The translations under genes and the position numbers were made by a program. From the NCBI GenBank assembly GCA_037127315.1, contig JBBBDQ010000231.1:798501-862500 (forward strand): a DNA stretch of 64,000 nt, read 5' to 3'. Positions within the stretch are counted from its first letter, which is position 1; each line of letters starts with the position of its first letter. Below, in pieces: positions 1 through 9,238 of the stretch. This DNA comes from Ascarosepion bandense. Taxonomy: Eukaryota; Mollusca; Cephalopoda; Sepiida; Sepiidae. The notes beneath the pieces were generated by a model. The model saw only the letters and a program-made list of their open reading frames with translations, was not told the origin of the DNA and searched no databases.

Positions 1-114
1 GGGGAGAAAATTAGGCTTGATAGGAATTGCCTGGAATAATTGTTTCTACATTTTACAACAATATGCATCTTCGGATTTCACTGTTACATTTTTCATGTTC
101 TATCATGAAATTCT

Positions 115-860
115 TCTTCGATGTGCCCTGTCCCTTCAGGACATAGGCGATCATGGCTTTCCACGTTTTCCTATTCCTGGTGGCTCTGAGCACACCTTCT
201 CCTGTTACACCATGCAACCCTCGCTCCGTCATCTACCTGATAAGGTCCTTCAAATATGTTATCTGCTGCTTTCCCCTTTCTTTGTTTCCCTCTATCTGGC
301 CTGTTAGTATCAGGTTCTCCAAGCCCTCCTTCTTCATTGCATGTCCCAGGAACTTCAGCTGTCTCTTCCTGATGCTCAGTATTAATTTCCTTTTTGTCTT
401 CATCATTTCTAAGACCTCACCATTGCTTACATGCTCGATCAATGATATTCGCAGCATCCTTCGGTAGAACCACATTTCAGTTGCTTCAAGTTTTTCCTTC
501 ATCTTTGATGGTATTGTCCTGCATTCACTGCTATATTGAAGGACGGACAGCACGTAGCAATCCAGTACTCTCTTCTTTGTTTCTAGCAAAATTGTCCTGT
601 TGATTCTAGCATTCCCGAACTGTATTTGGCATATTGGGCTGCCCTTTTTACTCATAACCATGCATTCTTTTTTCTTGCAGTTTATTTATAGTCCTTTCTT
701 GTTACTTTCTTCAGCTAACTTCTGTAGGAGGTCTTGTAGTTTCCTTTCTGTGTCTGCTATCAGCACTGTATCATATGCGTACCTTAGGTTGTTTAAACTG
801 TGGCCTCCGATTACGAATCCAGGCATAACTTCTAGGATCCTCAAAATATTCTCGCTACGA
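115..860 (-). pseudogene. RTE-like LINE relic, RT C-terminal half (RTE-LINE copy 1)
   Basis: On the minus strand this encodes the end of the reverse transcriptase palm and the C-terminal domain of a non-LTR retrotransposon. It matches the better copy at 54047-55733: ETKKRVLDCYVLSVLQYSSE, then [17 protein letters not shown] and [11 protein letters not shown]. The catalytic box reads YAYDT instead of YADDT, about 48 residues are missing between NARINRT and LLETKKR, there are in-frame stops, and the terminal stop codon is mutated. The copy is 5'-truncated near 860 and ends in a GAAGAA tail at about 109-120. It is dead. The very short 3' UTR with a simple-repeat tail is typical of the RTE clade; the clade name is inference. 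Confidence 0.85.
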
Positions 861-1260
861 CATTACTCTTATATTTAAGTTTATGTACACGCTTGACCAT
901 AATGTTATTTCGCATTTATTCTTTAATTTTTCTTCTTTTTTTTTTGTGCCGGGAGCACAGATTATATGAATGAAAACAGATGATAAAATTTGTCGACTCG
1001 GTAAACAATTGTAGCTTCTCATATGTTGCACGTGTTTTATTTCTCCAGTCATACAGGGTGGGATTTTCGTTTCGATACTTTTAAAAAGAACCCGACACGA
1101 CATCTTGGAGAATTCTACTTCATAAATCGTCGCTATGTTTATTCTCAGCGTCGTCGGAAATTCGATTTTCGGTCGTTTGAAATCCGTTTATTTCCTATTT
1201 TGTTCTGCAAATGACCAGGCAGATGAGGGCGCCAAGCATGCTCGATCAACGAAGCTGCAT
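861..1260. other. No recognisable gene
   Basis: AT-rich sequence between the LINE relic and the CT microsatellite. Short frames on both strands show no family resemblance. Confidence 0.5.
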
Positions 1261-1296
1261 TCTCTCTCAATCTCTCTTTCTCTTTCTCTTTCTCTT

Positions 1297-1337
<41 letters not shown>

Positions 1338-1338
1338 T
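1261..1338 (+). repeat. (CT)n/(CTTT)n microsatellite
   Basis: Pyrimidine tract built of TCTCTTTC and TC units. It generates low-complexity SLSLSL and REREREK reading frames that are not genes. Confidence 0.95.
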
Positions 1339-2530
1339 TTTTGTTGATTCTCTTCCGCCTTGTCGTCTTCTGGCCAAAGCCACACTCTCCCACTTACGAT
1401 AGAATCTGCGCACCATCTCACTAAATCGCATTTCACATCGTTTGGGTGATTAATGTAACGTTGAAAATTGTATGCGGTTGGTTGCATAAGGGCCGACGGA
1501 GGCGAAATCAATTTATTTCACAATTCATTTACATCCGCTTCCTGTCCAGATAAATACAGTTTACTTTGTCTGTTGCGCTAATATGAATTTAAACGCCAAC
1601 CTTTGCGGAATTCTGGGCGATGTGGCTCTACGCTGATTAGCTGTTCTCTTGTAAAAACGGCCTTCAATGCAGGGTGAATTTAAGAACTCGGAAGAGAGGG
1701 GTTAAATAGAGGCTGCATTTGTGACCGGGACAGGCCGGCACTGGCCAGTTACCAGTGTTGCTCGCTAATCACCTCCATATTAAGTACCTCATTAATCAAT
1801 AATGTGGCCTGTCCACTAGAAATTGTTTGTGCCTTATTTTAACCACCATAGCTTCCTTTCCCCTTTTAGGTGGAAGTTTATAAAATAAAGGTTTGTTATT
1901 TGCAATACTGATGAAGGGTAACATTATAATGATTTTATTTCCTCTATATCTTTTTTGATTGAAGCCATCGTTATAACTTGGTTCTTGCTTATTTAGACGT
2001 TTGAAATGAAATGTGGAAACAGTTTAGTTTGCTGGGTGCGTAATGGCGAAAAGTGAGCGTTTGGTCTATCATAAAAATTTTCTGTAATGGACTTTATTAA
2101 AAAATTATTTTTCTCCTTTGAATAGGAAAAGAATTTTCAAATAGTTCGAAATAAAAAGGACTTTTTTGTAGAAGAAGAGCAAAATCTGAAACAAATAATC
2201 AATAAGACAGAAACTGAAGTATTTACCATAGTGGAATTAGGAGTTTTTAGTTTCAATTAGTTTTAATTCCACGAAGACATGTATTCACGTGTGTTACAAA
2301 ATTGGCTTCAAGATCCTACCTTGTTGTAATAGTTACATGTAACAGCCTCTTATACTCTAACAATTTCTTTTCTCGCACTTTTGTGGAACTCCGTTTCGCT
2401 TGCTTGCTTCCTTAGTAGCTACAATCTCCAAAAGTTTAATTTTAATGTCAATTGCTACCATCTATCTCCTTGATTGCCATTCTTTTCTTATCTTTTCTGT
2501 CACATCTACTGTAATTTGATTTTCTCTCAT
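1339..2530. other. Unassigned, partly GC-richer single-copy-looking sequence
   Basis: No element, gene or RNA recognised. The part around 1480-1800 is clearly richer in GC than its surroundings and has no other copy in the window. It contains several short GGCC-type repeats around 1725-1755. Confidence 0.4.
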
Positions 2531-2534
2531 TGTA

Positions 2535-2835
2535 ACCCACTGCGAAATCAGGATAATGGCTCGGAACCAGAAACCGGGGAGCAAAATTCGAGTTCTAACT
2601 GAAATCTCTGCTTTTACATACGCGCTATCTCCCTTAAAAAGGTATTAATCTGTCTCTTCGCTCTAGTTATGGGTTAAATAGCTGGACAGATTGGGTTCTA
2701 TAGCCTTGGCTGGCAACCAGTCTACCGCAGAAAATAATGGGAACTTACTTCGGGATAATCTTCTACCCAGTCAGTCATATCCCTTTCGAGACATGATCAC
2801 CCAAGCGTGTATCACGTATGGCACTTAATTGACTG
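2535..2835 (+). mobile_element. SINE-A copy (tRNA-derived SINE), diverged
   Basis: It contains the SINE-A modules in order: a degraded tRNA-like head (ATGGCTCGGAACCAGAAACC), the GGTATTAATC block, the GGGTTAAATAGC and CAGATTGGGTTCTATAGCC blocks, and the 3' block TCTTCTACCCAGTCAGTCAT to TGGCACTTAATTGACTG. The A box is mostly lost. Transcription in SINEs of this kind depends on the internal pol III promoter, so this copy is presumably silent. Confidence 0.85.
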
Positions 2836-2893
2836 CACCCACTGCCCACCAGTGGCAGTCCTGCTTAGCTTGGAGTGAAATGATTATAAAAAA
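2836..2893 (+). mobile_element. Jk-LINE 3' tail fused to SINE-A
   Basis: Directly after the SINE-A 3' end comes a short 3' terminus of the Jockey/CR1-like LINE: CCAGTGGCAGTCCTGC, CTTGGAGTGAAATGATT and a run of A. The same tail ends the LINE copies at 61640-61700 (+) and, in reverse, at 9045, 38041 and 58949. This is either a truncated LINE landed next to the SINE or a SINE that acquired a LINE tail. Confidence 0.75.
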
Positions 2894-3395
2894 ATTAAAA
2901 GGACTTCAATAAATCATCGATTTAGATTGTAAAGAAAAATATTTCCTTGGTTACATGCTGACGTTAAATGGAACGTTACTTTAAATTAATTTAAACACCT
3001 GCTTTGCAAAAAATGACAAGATGCATCCAATAAAATTGTATTTATCGCAGTGAAAACACGTCAGTCAGTTAAAGTCAATACGCGATACAATATTGGGCGA
3101 TCATATGACCAAAGAGACAGGACTGAACAGCAGATTTTCCCACAGTTGGTTGTAGTTACTTCATGTCCATATTTTGAGTGATATACATATACGTGTGGAG
3201 CCCGTCTAAAAATTGACAGCAAAATATTTATACTAATATGCCGTCTAAAATTACGGCAACATATTTATTTATATACCTACTATTGTGTCTTGCATTAAGA
3301 CATAAGTAATTAAAAAGAACAAAAAAATAGAAACCCATGATCGAGACAAGAGTGAAATTTATATATATATATTACGGAAATTATTATTCGAACAT
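2894..3395. other. AT-rich spacer, nothing recognised
   Basis: No coding or repeat signal that I can name, apart from an imperfect short repeat of GCCGTCTAAAATT around 3200-3260. Confidence 0.4.
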
Positions 3396-3397
3396 TA

Positions 3398-3605
3398 TTC
3401 GAACAGGATTCGAACCTGCGACCCCTATGTAGATGGGGGTCGCAGGTTCAACTCCTGCCGAATGACACACATTTTCGTAATAAAAATTTATCGTAAATAA
3501 TCAGGCCAGTAGATATATAAATATAATACTGTTTAATTAACAGAATATCTACTTAAATACGAGTATCGATAAAAAATAATGTTCAAACAATTCATTGCAA
3601 ATTGT
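3398..3605 (+). mobile_element. tRNA-Leu-derived element copy 1, snap-back head
   Basis: The right part (3430-3465) is the 3' half of a long-variable-arm tRNA: variable arm, T arm with CGCAGGTTCAACTCCTGCCG, and acceptor GAATGAC. To its left lies an inverted copy of the same T-arm region, giving a perfect 14-bp stem (3412-3425 with 3436-3449) that continues imperfectly. A 135-bp AT-rich tail follows (3466-3600) and is nearly identical to the tail of copy 2. The D and anticodon arms are absent, so this is not a functional tRNA. Confidence 0.8.
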
Positions 3606-3751
3606 CGGTTGTTTATAACGAAGTTTCGTTAAAATTCGTCAATTTCCGTAACATGGTTACATTTGTTGACATTACGATACATTTCAGAGCAGATATGGTT
3701 GTTACGATCAATAGAAATATAAGCTTGATTAAAACCTCGTTTAGACTAAAG

Positions 3752-3982
3752 GTCATCCGTGACCGAGCGGTCTAAGACGATGCCAGATCAAATGGTAACT
3801 TCCCCTATGTAGATAGGGGTCGCATATTCGACTCCTGCCGAATGACACACATTATCGTAATGAAAATGTATCGTAAATAATCAGGCCAGTAGATATAAAA
3901 ATATAATACTGTTTAATTAAAAAACAGAATATCTACTTAAATACGAGTATCGATAAAAAATAATGTTCAAACAATTCATTTC

Positions 3983-3985
<3 letters not shown>
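3752..3985 (+). mobile_element. tRNA-Leu-derived element copy 2 (pseudo-tRNA plus tail)
   Basis: The head at 3752-3845 resembles a eukaryotic tRNA-Leu: acceptor GTCATCC with GAATGAC, D arm GACCGAGCGGTCTAAG, anticodon region CCAGATCAAATGG (a CAA-like triplet but a shortened loop and broken stem), long variable arm CCCCTATGTAGATAGGGG, and a T arm with TATTCGACTCC. The 139-bp tail that follows matches copy 1 at roughly 95 percent and ends at the GT microsatellite. The same tail behind both tRNA-related heads suggests a small tRNA-Leu SINE. A duplicated tRNA pseudogene locus is the alternative. Confidence 0.75.

Positions 3986-4040
<55 letters not shown>
3983..4040 (+). repeat. (TA)n(TG)n microsatellite
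   Basis: Pure dinucleotide tract switching from TA to TG. It abuts the 3' end of the tRNA-Leu element. Confidence 0.95.
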
Positions 4041-4042
<2 letters not shown>

Positions 4043-4224
4043 ATACATATTCTTGACGACATCTTGATTGCAAAAAACAGAATAATAAGTCACTGTTGAA
4101 GAGCAAACGCAAATCAAGTGTTTTCGTTATGAGAAGTAAAGTTTAATAACTAGTATTCAAGAGGATGAACTAAGCCGACTCTGCCTCGCTATTTTCTCTC
4201 TTTTATAAGCGTGACAGGAGGGAA

Positions 4225-4306
<82 letters not shown>
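4225..4306 (+). repeat. (CA)n(TA)n microsatellite
   Basis: Pure CA tract followed by a pure TA tract. The sequence just after it (4310-4440) has no identified family, though it contains CTTCATCAG, the reverse of CTGATGAAG. Confidence 0.95.
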
Positions 4307-4307
<1 letters not shown>

Positions 4308-4671
4308 AATCGGTCTTTAATTTGATAGAGAGGATATATATATATTATTATTATTGAAATGGAAAATGATTGGAAATAATTGAAATCGTTTTATGAAATA
4401 GATTTGATAAGAAATAGGTTCAACGCTTCATCAGATCTAAAAGCGAAAGAGTGAAATGTGCGTATGTGTACTTGTGTGTACGTCTAGATAAATAATGGAT
4501 CATATTATTGTTCTCTGAGCGGGCGCTTCTCGAGAAAATAATGAACAATAGTGACTTTTAAAATGTTGTTAATAGTTATTCTTACAATTCTTCTTTCAAA
4601 TTGAATGATAAAAATGCATAATCTTTTTTCTATCAAATCTTGTTATCATAAAACGTTTCTACTTATCAAAT

Positions 4672-5530
4672 ACTAGCAGTATAGCCCGGCGTTGCCTGGG
4701 TGTAATGAAAGCTTTAAAACTAATCTATGGTCCTGAAGCTCAGACACTTTGAACGTTGACACGGAAGACTAAAATTATTAGTTGTTTCCAGTTAAAGGAA
4801 AACCATAGATTGAAAGAAAAATGAATGGATGTAAGTCAAATTTTGATTTTCGGTATCTATATCAAATAAGTTTTTTTCGTCGCAAACTGAATTTTGCAGG
4901 CTAAATAAGAGTAAATGGTATCACGGTTAAGACTAAGAACTACAATTACACCTACTTAGAGCAAAACCCGAAGCAAAATCCAAAATAAAAGAGCTGAAAA
5001 CCCGATTTTGATCAAACCCGATAGAATATCGAGGTATCAATTTTCAATATGAGAGTTAAAAAAAAGTCATCCAAGAATAAATTAACCTAAGTAAGTCCAT
5101 CAAAACGTATCGTACCAATCGGGAGTAAAATTAGAGAAAATGAGCCATATTGATGGCTGAATATCGGTATTCGATAAAATATCAGGGGTATCGATTTCTG
5201 ATATAGGGGAAATGAGTCGTTTGAGAAGAGCTACTAATGTTTGAGAGAAAAAACTATAATTTTAGCAAGTTAGAGCAAATTCTGCAGCAAGAACCACAAA
5301 AAGCAGCTGAAATCCTGATCTTGATCAGACCTGATCAGATATCAGGTTCTCGATTTCCGATATCGAGGGGAAATCGGAGAAAATAAGTAACCCATGACCT
5401 GATCAAAAGCCTAAAAAATATTTGTGTGAAGTTTGGTAAAAATCGATTAAAATTGTGGATTTATATAAAGGACATACAAACAGACAGACAGACATACAGG
5501 CACATTCGCAAACATCTTGCCTTTTATATA
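4672..5530 (+). repeat. D-repeat copy 1 (unclassified dispersed repeat)
   Basis: It starts at TATAGCCCGGCGTTGCCTGG and shares long blocks with 34040-34800 and 50945-51700: TAATGAAAGCTTTAAAACTA, AATGAATGGAT with AGTCAAATTTTGAT, GCTAAATAAG, and a 3' block ending in ACAGACATACAGGCA and CAAACATCTTGCCTTTTATA. No open frame spans it, and no TIR or TSD was found. It could be the 3' end of a LINE or a non-autonomous element. Confidence 0.7.
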
Positions 5531-5859
5531 TATAATACATATAGAGAAAACTTTGTCATGATTTATATATCCTGTTTTAATAATATATTGTCGATACGGA
5601 AAACTCATGAATATACTAGAAACAAATCTGTTACTTTCCTCTCCTTTTGAATGATTGCATGAGAATCTGCTGAATGAATTTCCCACTTTTGAGCCATTCT
5701 GATAAAAGAAGAGGGTTTTACCTTTAATCCTACGCAAGAAAGCTTGGAAAATGTGAAATCTTTCGATCTGAACTAAGTATTGTAAAAATAATTATTAACC
5801 AGTTCTTAATAATCACTATTTTTCTTTCTCCTTTTTTTTCACGAGAAACATCAGCTTGT

Positions 5860-6245
5860 TTTGTAATCATATCGCCCCAAGCAAGGCATTTTACTGCCAC
5901 TGTTTTGCTGTTTTGCAGGAGGGTACATAGGAAGAAAGTCATGAGAAAGAGAGACAGGTTATAGGGGGTGTCAGGGAGTGTGTAAGAGAAAGATGAGTAT
6001 ACTGATGAGAGTTGAGTGGAGGGAGAAAGGAGCATGAGAAAGAGGATGCAGGTTAGTGAGATAGGAAATAACTATTGACTTTACATTTAAATTCTTAGAG
6101 ATTATAGCTGTCGAGAAAGAAAATAAATAGAAGGGAATTCCACAGGCGGGAAATGCGAGAAAAGAAGCTGATGGAGTAGAATTTGCGTTTACAATTTATT
6201 GGTTTCATAGTAAAAGAGTGGGACCTAGTTGCTAATCTTGTGTCT
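5860..6245 (-). mobile_element. Jk-LINE 3' end relic
   Basis: Read on the minus strand this is the end of the LINE ORF (antisense marks: CACAGGCGGGAAATGCGAGA, AGTGGGACCTAGTTGC) plus its 3' UTR, ending at CCCCAAGCAAGGCATTTTACTGCC. The frame is broken and the copy is 5'-truncated near 6245. Confidence 0.8.
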
Positions 6246-6586
6246 ATCTATCTTAGCAAAAAGGTAATAAGATTCATTATTTATTGAAACATACACACAA
6301 ATACACAAACATATACTTAATACTATCGCTTTTAGATCTGATTAAAACTTGAGTGAACAAATACATAATAGATTTGCTGTATATATTGATAAATATAATG
6401 AAAAATGAATATCTGCTAAGAATAATCATGAGCCGTTCTAAACATCGTTTTTGTTTTTGTTTTTGTTTTTTGTTTTTTGCTTTGATTTCTGGTAAAATAA
6501 CGACAAACATTGTCCAATATTTCCTCTGTCGGAACTTAGAATGTTTTCAACTTTTGAAGCTACCTTTTAGCTAGTTGAATCGCTGT

Positions 6587-6591
<5 letters not shown>

Positions 6592-6645
<54 letters not shown>
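6592..6645 (+). repeat. (TA)n microsatellite
   Basis: Pure TA tract. Confidence 0.97.
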
Positions 6646-6646
<1 letters not shown>

Positions 6647-7265
6647 TTAATAGAGTGTCTCCTCTCCATATTTTACGCTCTTTGAGTTAGATAAAATGCT
6701 ATCCTTGCAATGTTAGTAGAATCTTACCTGGGTCTTCACTGCAATCACTTTGAAAAGACAGAATTTTTGCTTGATTAATACCGAACCAATCAATACCGAA
6801 CCAATACAATCGAATCCATCAATATCGAATCAATCAATAAAACATAAATAAATAAAAATAAGTTTTTAAAAAGTCAAAAGTTTTTGTCTCTCTCTTCTTC
6901 ATCTGCGCTTCGCCACGACCGTCGCTATAACATTATAATTTTCTGCCATCACTTAACATCAGTAAGGTGAATCATTCTAAAATGTATCGATTTTTTTCTA
7001 TAAAGTACCTTACCGTTGCTGGGTCATGTTGGAGAATGGCATGTTATCCAAAGATTCTATGAGCAAAATCTTTGGCATTGGTTCAGACAATTCGACGACA
7101 ATGTGCTTTTTCAGGCAATTCGATGTTGTAATTGACTTGACTATAAAATGGATTCATAAGCAAAGAATAGGACTTGACTAGCTGCGTCACATGCAAAAAA
7201 TACTTATTCATTCAGTATATTTCTTTCTACATCTAGTAATGCATGCGTATCAATATCAGTTCATG
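6646..7265. other. No recognisable gene
   Basis: AT-rich sequence with a short local repeat of ACCAATCAATACCGA units around 6780-6840. Nothing else was recognised. Confidence 0.5.
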
Positions 7266-7266
7266 C

Positions 7267-7320
<54 letters not shown>

Positions 7321-7321
7321 C
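7267..7321 (+). repeat. (TCTA)n microsatellite
   Basis: About 13 tandem TATC units. They create the YLSIYLSI reading frame seen in this region. Confidence 0.97.
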
Positions 7322-7509
7322 TTCTGTTTCTATCTTTTTATCTATCTACGTAATTACCTATCTGTACGTCAATCTGTATGGTATTCTGTTTATATATATA
7401 TATGTACAATTTTTTATTAATTTGTAATAAATATATTCTATATTATGTATGGTACAGTATTTTAAATTAATGTTTTGGACTTTGTAAATTATTTCTCGTT
7501 CCTTATTCA

Positions 7510-7512
<3 letters not shown>

Positions 7513-7553
<41 letters not shown>
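7513..7553 (+). repeat. (TA)n microsatellite
   Basis: Pure TA tract. Confidence 0.95.
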
Positions 7554-7559
<6 letters not shown>

Positions 7560-7561
7560 AT

Positions 7562-7583
7562 CACACACACAATCGCGCGCACA

Positions 7584-7637
<54 letters not shown>
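7562..7637 (+). repeat. (CA)n microsatellite ending in TA
   Basis: CA tract with a CGCGCG interruption, running into the TA target site of the adjacent MITE. Confidence 0.95.
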
Positions 7638-8480
7638 CACTCCCGGCTATGACTATTCAGCCAAACAAGTGTTTTAAAAATGATGAATTTTAATACTATT
7701 TTTAGTATTTATTGCCCAGTTAATAATTGTAAATGAAAATAAAATGGTTCTTTTGTTAATGTAATATAACAATCTAGGCCCACCAGAGGAAGTGAGGAAG
7801 CGGGGGCGTTTTCCGGCCGTTGAAAGGAACGGATGGTTGTTTGACCTTATTTCCGGCAGTAGCGGAAATGGCTACAAGAGGCAGACAGAACAGGTGTCTC
7901 TGAGAATTACGTAGGCGTCGCGTGGGCGTCGCGTGATCAAGGCAAAGCCGGAAGAAACAAGTCCCGGTTTTGGAAGATATATAAAGACTGCGAAAACACG
8001 GATTCGCCAGTCAGAGAGACGAGTCTAGACAGAGGCAGACAGAGGAGCAACAGATACGACGACACTCCCCCGTCACCCCGTCAACCCTTAGAAGAGCGCT
8101 CTCTCACTCTCTGTTAACTAGGCTACACGGTCCATCGTTCATTAATAAAAATATCACTTGATATATTTTTATATACAGACGTGTTTGTTATTTATGAATA
8201 TATAACATTAATACTGCACAATAACATGCGCATCAAATAAATTTATAAATATTTAATACTTTTCTTATTATGCAGTTTCATCAATGAAAGTATGAAGAAA
8301 ATTTAGGTTGATTCGGACGAGTTCATCTTTGCCTTGCAAAATTTTGCAAACTAATAATAACAAAAGAACCATTCTATTTGCATTTAGAATTATCTACTTG
8401 GCAATAAATATTAAAAATATTATGAAACACATAACTTCCTTCAAAAAAATTGGGGTGGCCTGATAATTATGACCGATAGT
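7638..8480 (+). mobile_element. Tc1/mariner-type MITE, interrupted by a solo LTR
   Basis: The left end CACTCCCGGCTATGACTATT and the right end (reverse complement CTATCGGTCATAATTATC) correspond to the TIRs of the MITEs at 35915-36274 and 62804-63182. The left end follows a TA dinucleotide, as expected for this superfamily. The internal marks TTTTAGTATTTATTGCC and ATAACATGCGCATCAAATAA are shared with the other copies. The 448-bp LTR at 7760-8207 splits it, so the MITE itself is about 390 bp. No transposase is encoded. Confidence 0.85.
7760..8207 (+). mobile_element. Solo LTR with TTAA target-site duplication
   Basis: The sequence begins TGTAATATAACAATCTAGGC and ends ATATAACA (TG...CA). It is flanked on both sides by TTAA (7756-7759 and 8208-8211), a 4-bp duplication. 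It has a TATA box (TATATAAAG, 7978-7986) and a poly(A) signal (AATAAA, 8144-8149), the U3-R-U5 plan of an LTR. A second copy with its own duplication lies at 44074-44571. No internal retroviral-type sequence adjoins it, so it is a solo LTR left by recombination. The parent superfamily is unknown; a 4-bp duplication fits many Ty3/gypsy-type elements. Confidence 0.9.
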
Positions 8481-8497
8481 ATATATATATATATATA

Positions 8498-8537
8498 ATG
8501 AGCTGTGATACTGCGAAACAGGCTTTTATGTGGATGA

Positions 8538-8540
<3 letters not shown>
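8498..8540 (+). mobile_element. SINE-B 3' end fragment with half hammerhead-like core
   Basis: ATGAGCTGTGATACTGCGAA, then ACAGGCTTTTATGTGGATGACTAA (4 bases longer than the motif unit in other copies) running directly into (TA)n. It is 5'-truncated inside the core, so only the last bases of CTGATGA remain. Confidence 0.8.

Positions 8541-8592
<52 letters not shown>
8541..8592 (+). repeat. (TA)n microsatellite at SINE-B 3' end
   Basis: Pure TA tract that starts where the SINE-B ends. Confidence 0.95.
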
Positions 8593-8596
<4 letters not shown>

Positions 8597-8841
8597 GATA
8601 GACATATGGATCGGAATGCGACAAGATAGTAGAATAAGTAAATAATAAGCAGGAAAAGAGGCTTTAATCAAACATGCATCAATGTATGCTTTGGCAGAAA
8701 CAAACTTAAATTTACAAGAAACGAACTTAAAATCTTTTATTTTTGATAAGTTCGTGTCTTATAAACAAAATCTCTCAAGAACTTAATAAAGCGAAACATA
8801 ATAAATAAATGACACTTTTCCTACTAGTTGTTTAATGATTC

Positions 8842-8843
<2 letters not shown>

Positions 8844-8874
<31 letters not shown>
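8844..8874 (+). repeat. (TA)n microsatellite at SINE-B 3' end
   Basis: Pure TA tract immediately left of a minus-strand SINE-B end, that is, at its 3' terminus. Confidence 0.95.
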
Positions 8875-8877
<3 letters not shown>

Positions 8878-8928
8878 ATCCGTAGAGAGTCCTGTTTCGC
8901 TGTATCACAGCTCATCAGTGCAAAACAA
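8875..8928 (-). mobile_element. SINE-B 3' end fragment with hammerhead-like core
   Basis: Read on the minus strand: CACTGATGAGCTGTGATACA, GCGAAACAGGACTC, GGATGACT. It keeps CTGATGA, the GCTGT/ACAGC stem II and GAAAC. The tRNA-like head is missing. It forms an inverted pair with the copy at 8498-8540. Confidence 0.8.
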
Positions 8929-9044
8929 CAACGCAAATCCCGTCATTATCAGAATTTCTAAAAAAAAACATAGCAGATTTTCTCTTTTATTTTCTTGACT
9001 AATTTTCCTCATTAAAATTTAATTTGTCTCCCAGAGATTTTTTT

Positions 9045-9238
9045 TTAATCATTTCACCCCGAGAAAGGCGGAAACGCCACTGATGTGCAGGGGGTTACAT
9101 AAATGTAAAAAGATTAATTAGAAAAGAGTGAGGAGTACAAACTAGTTAGAAAGGAACAATAGAAAGCTGAGAAAGCAGGTGCGATGACAGATACATAGAT
9201 GGAGAGAAAGGGAGGGTTATACAGGGGTGGGGAGAGAG
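9045..9238 (-). mobile_element. Jk-LINE 3' UTR
   Basis: The 3' UTR of the LINE whose coding part ends at 9239. On the minus strand it ends GGGGTGAAATGATTAAAAAA. The + strand copy at 61480-61700 has the same TTACA, CACATCAGTGGC and CTCGGGGTGAAATGAT blocks. Confidence 0.85.

Noticed and set aside
1145..1402. RS/SL-rich frames
   Set aside because: Products of the CT microsatellite.
3752..3845. Functional tRNA-Leu gene
   Set aside because: The anticodon stem is broken and its loop shortened, and the acceptor has a mismatch; treated as a tRNA-derived element.
4415..4442. CTGATGAAGCGTTGAAC on the minus strand as a hammerhead
   Set aside because: It has CTGATGA and GAA, but stem II would be two base pairs and there is no stem I or III.
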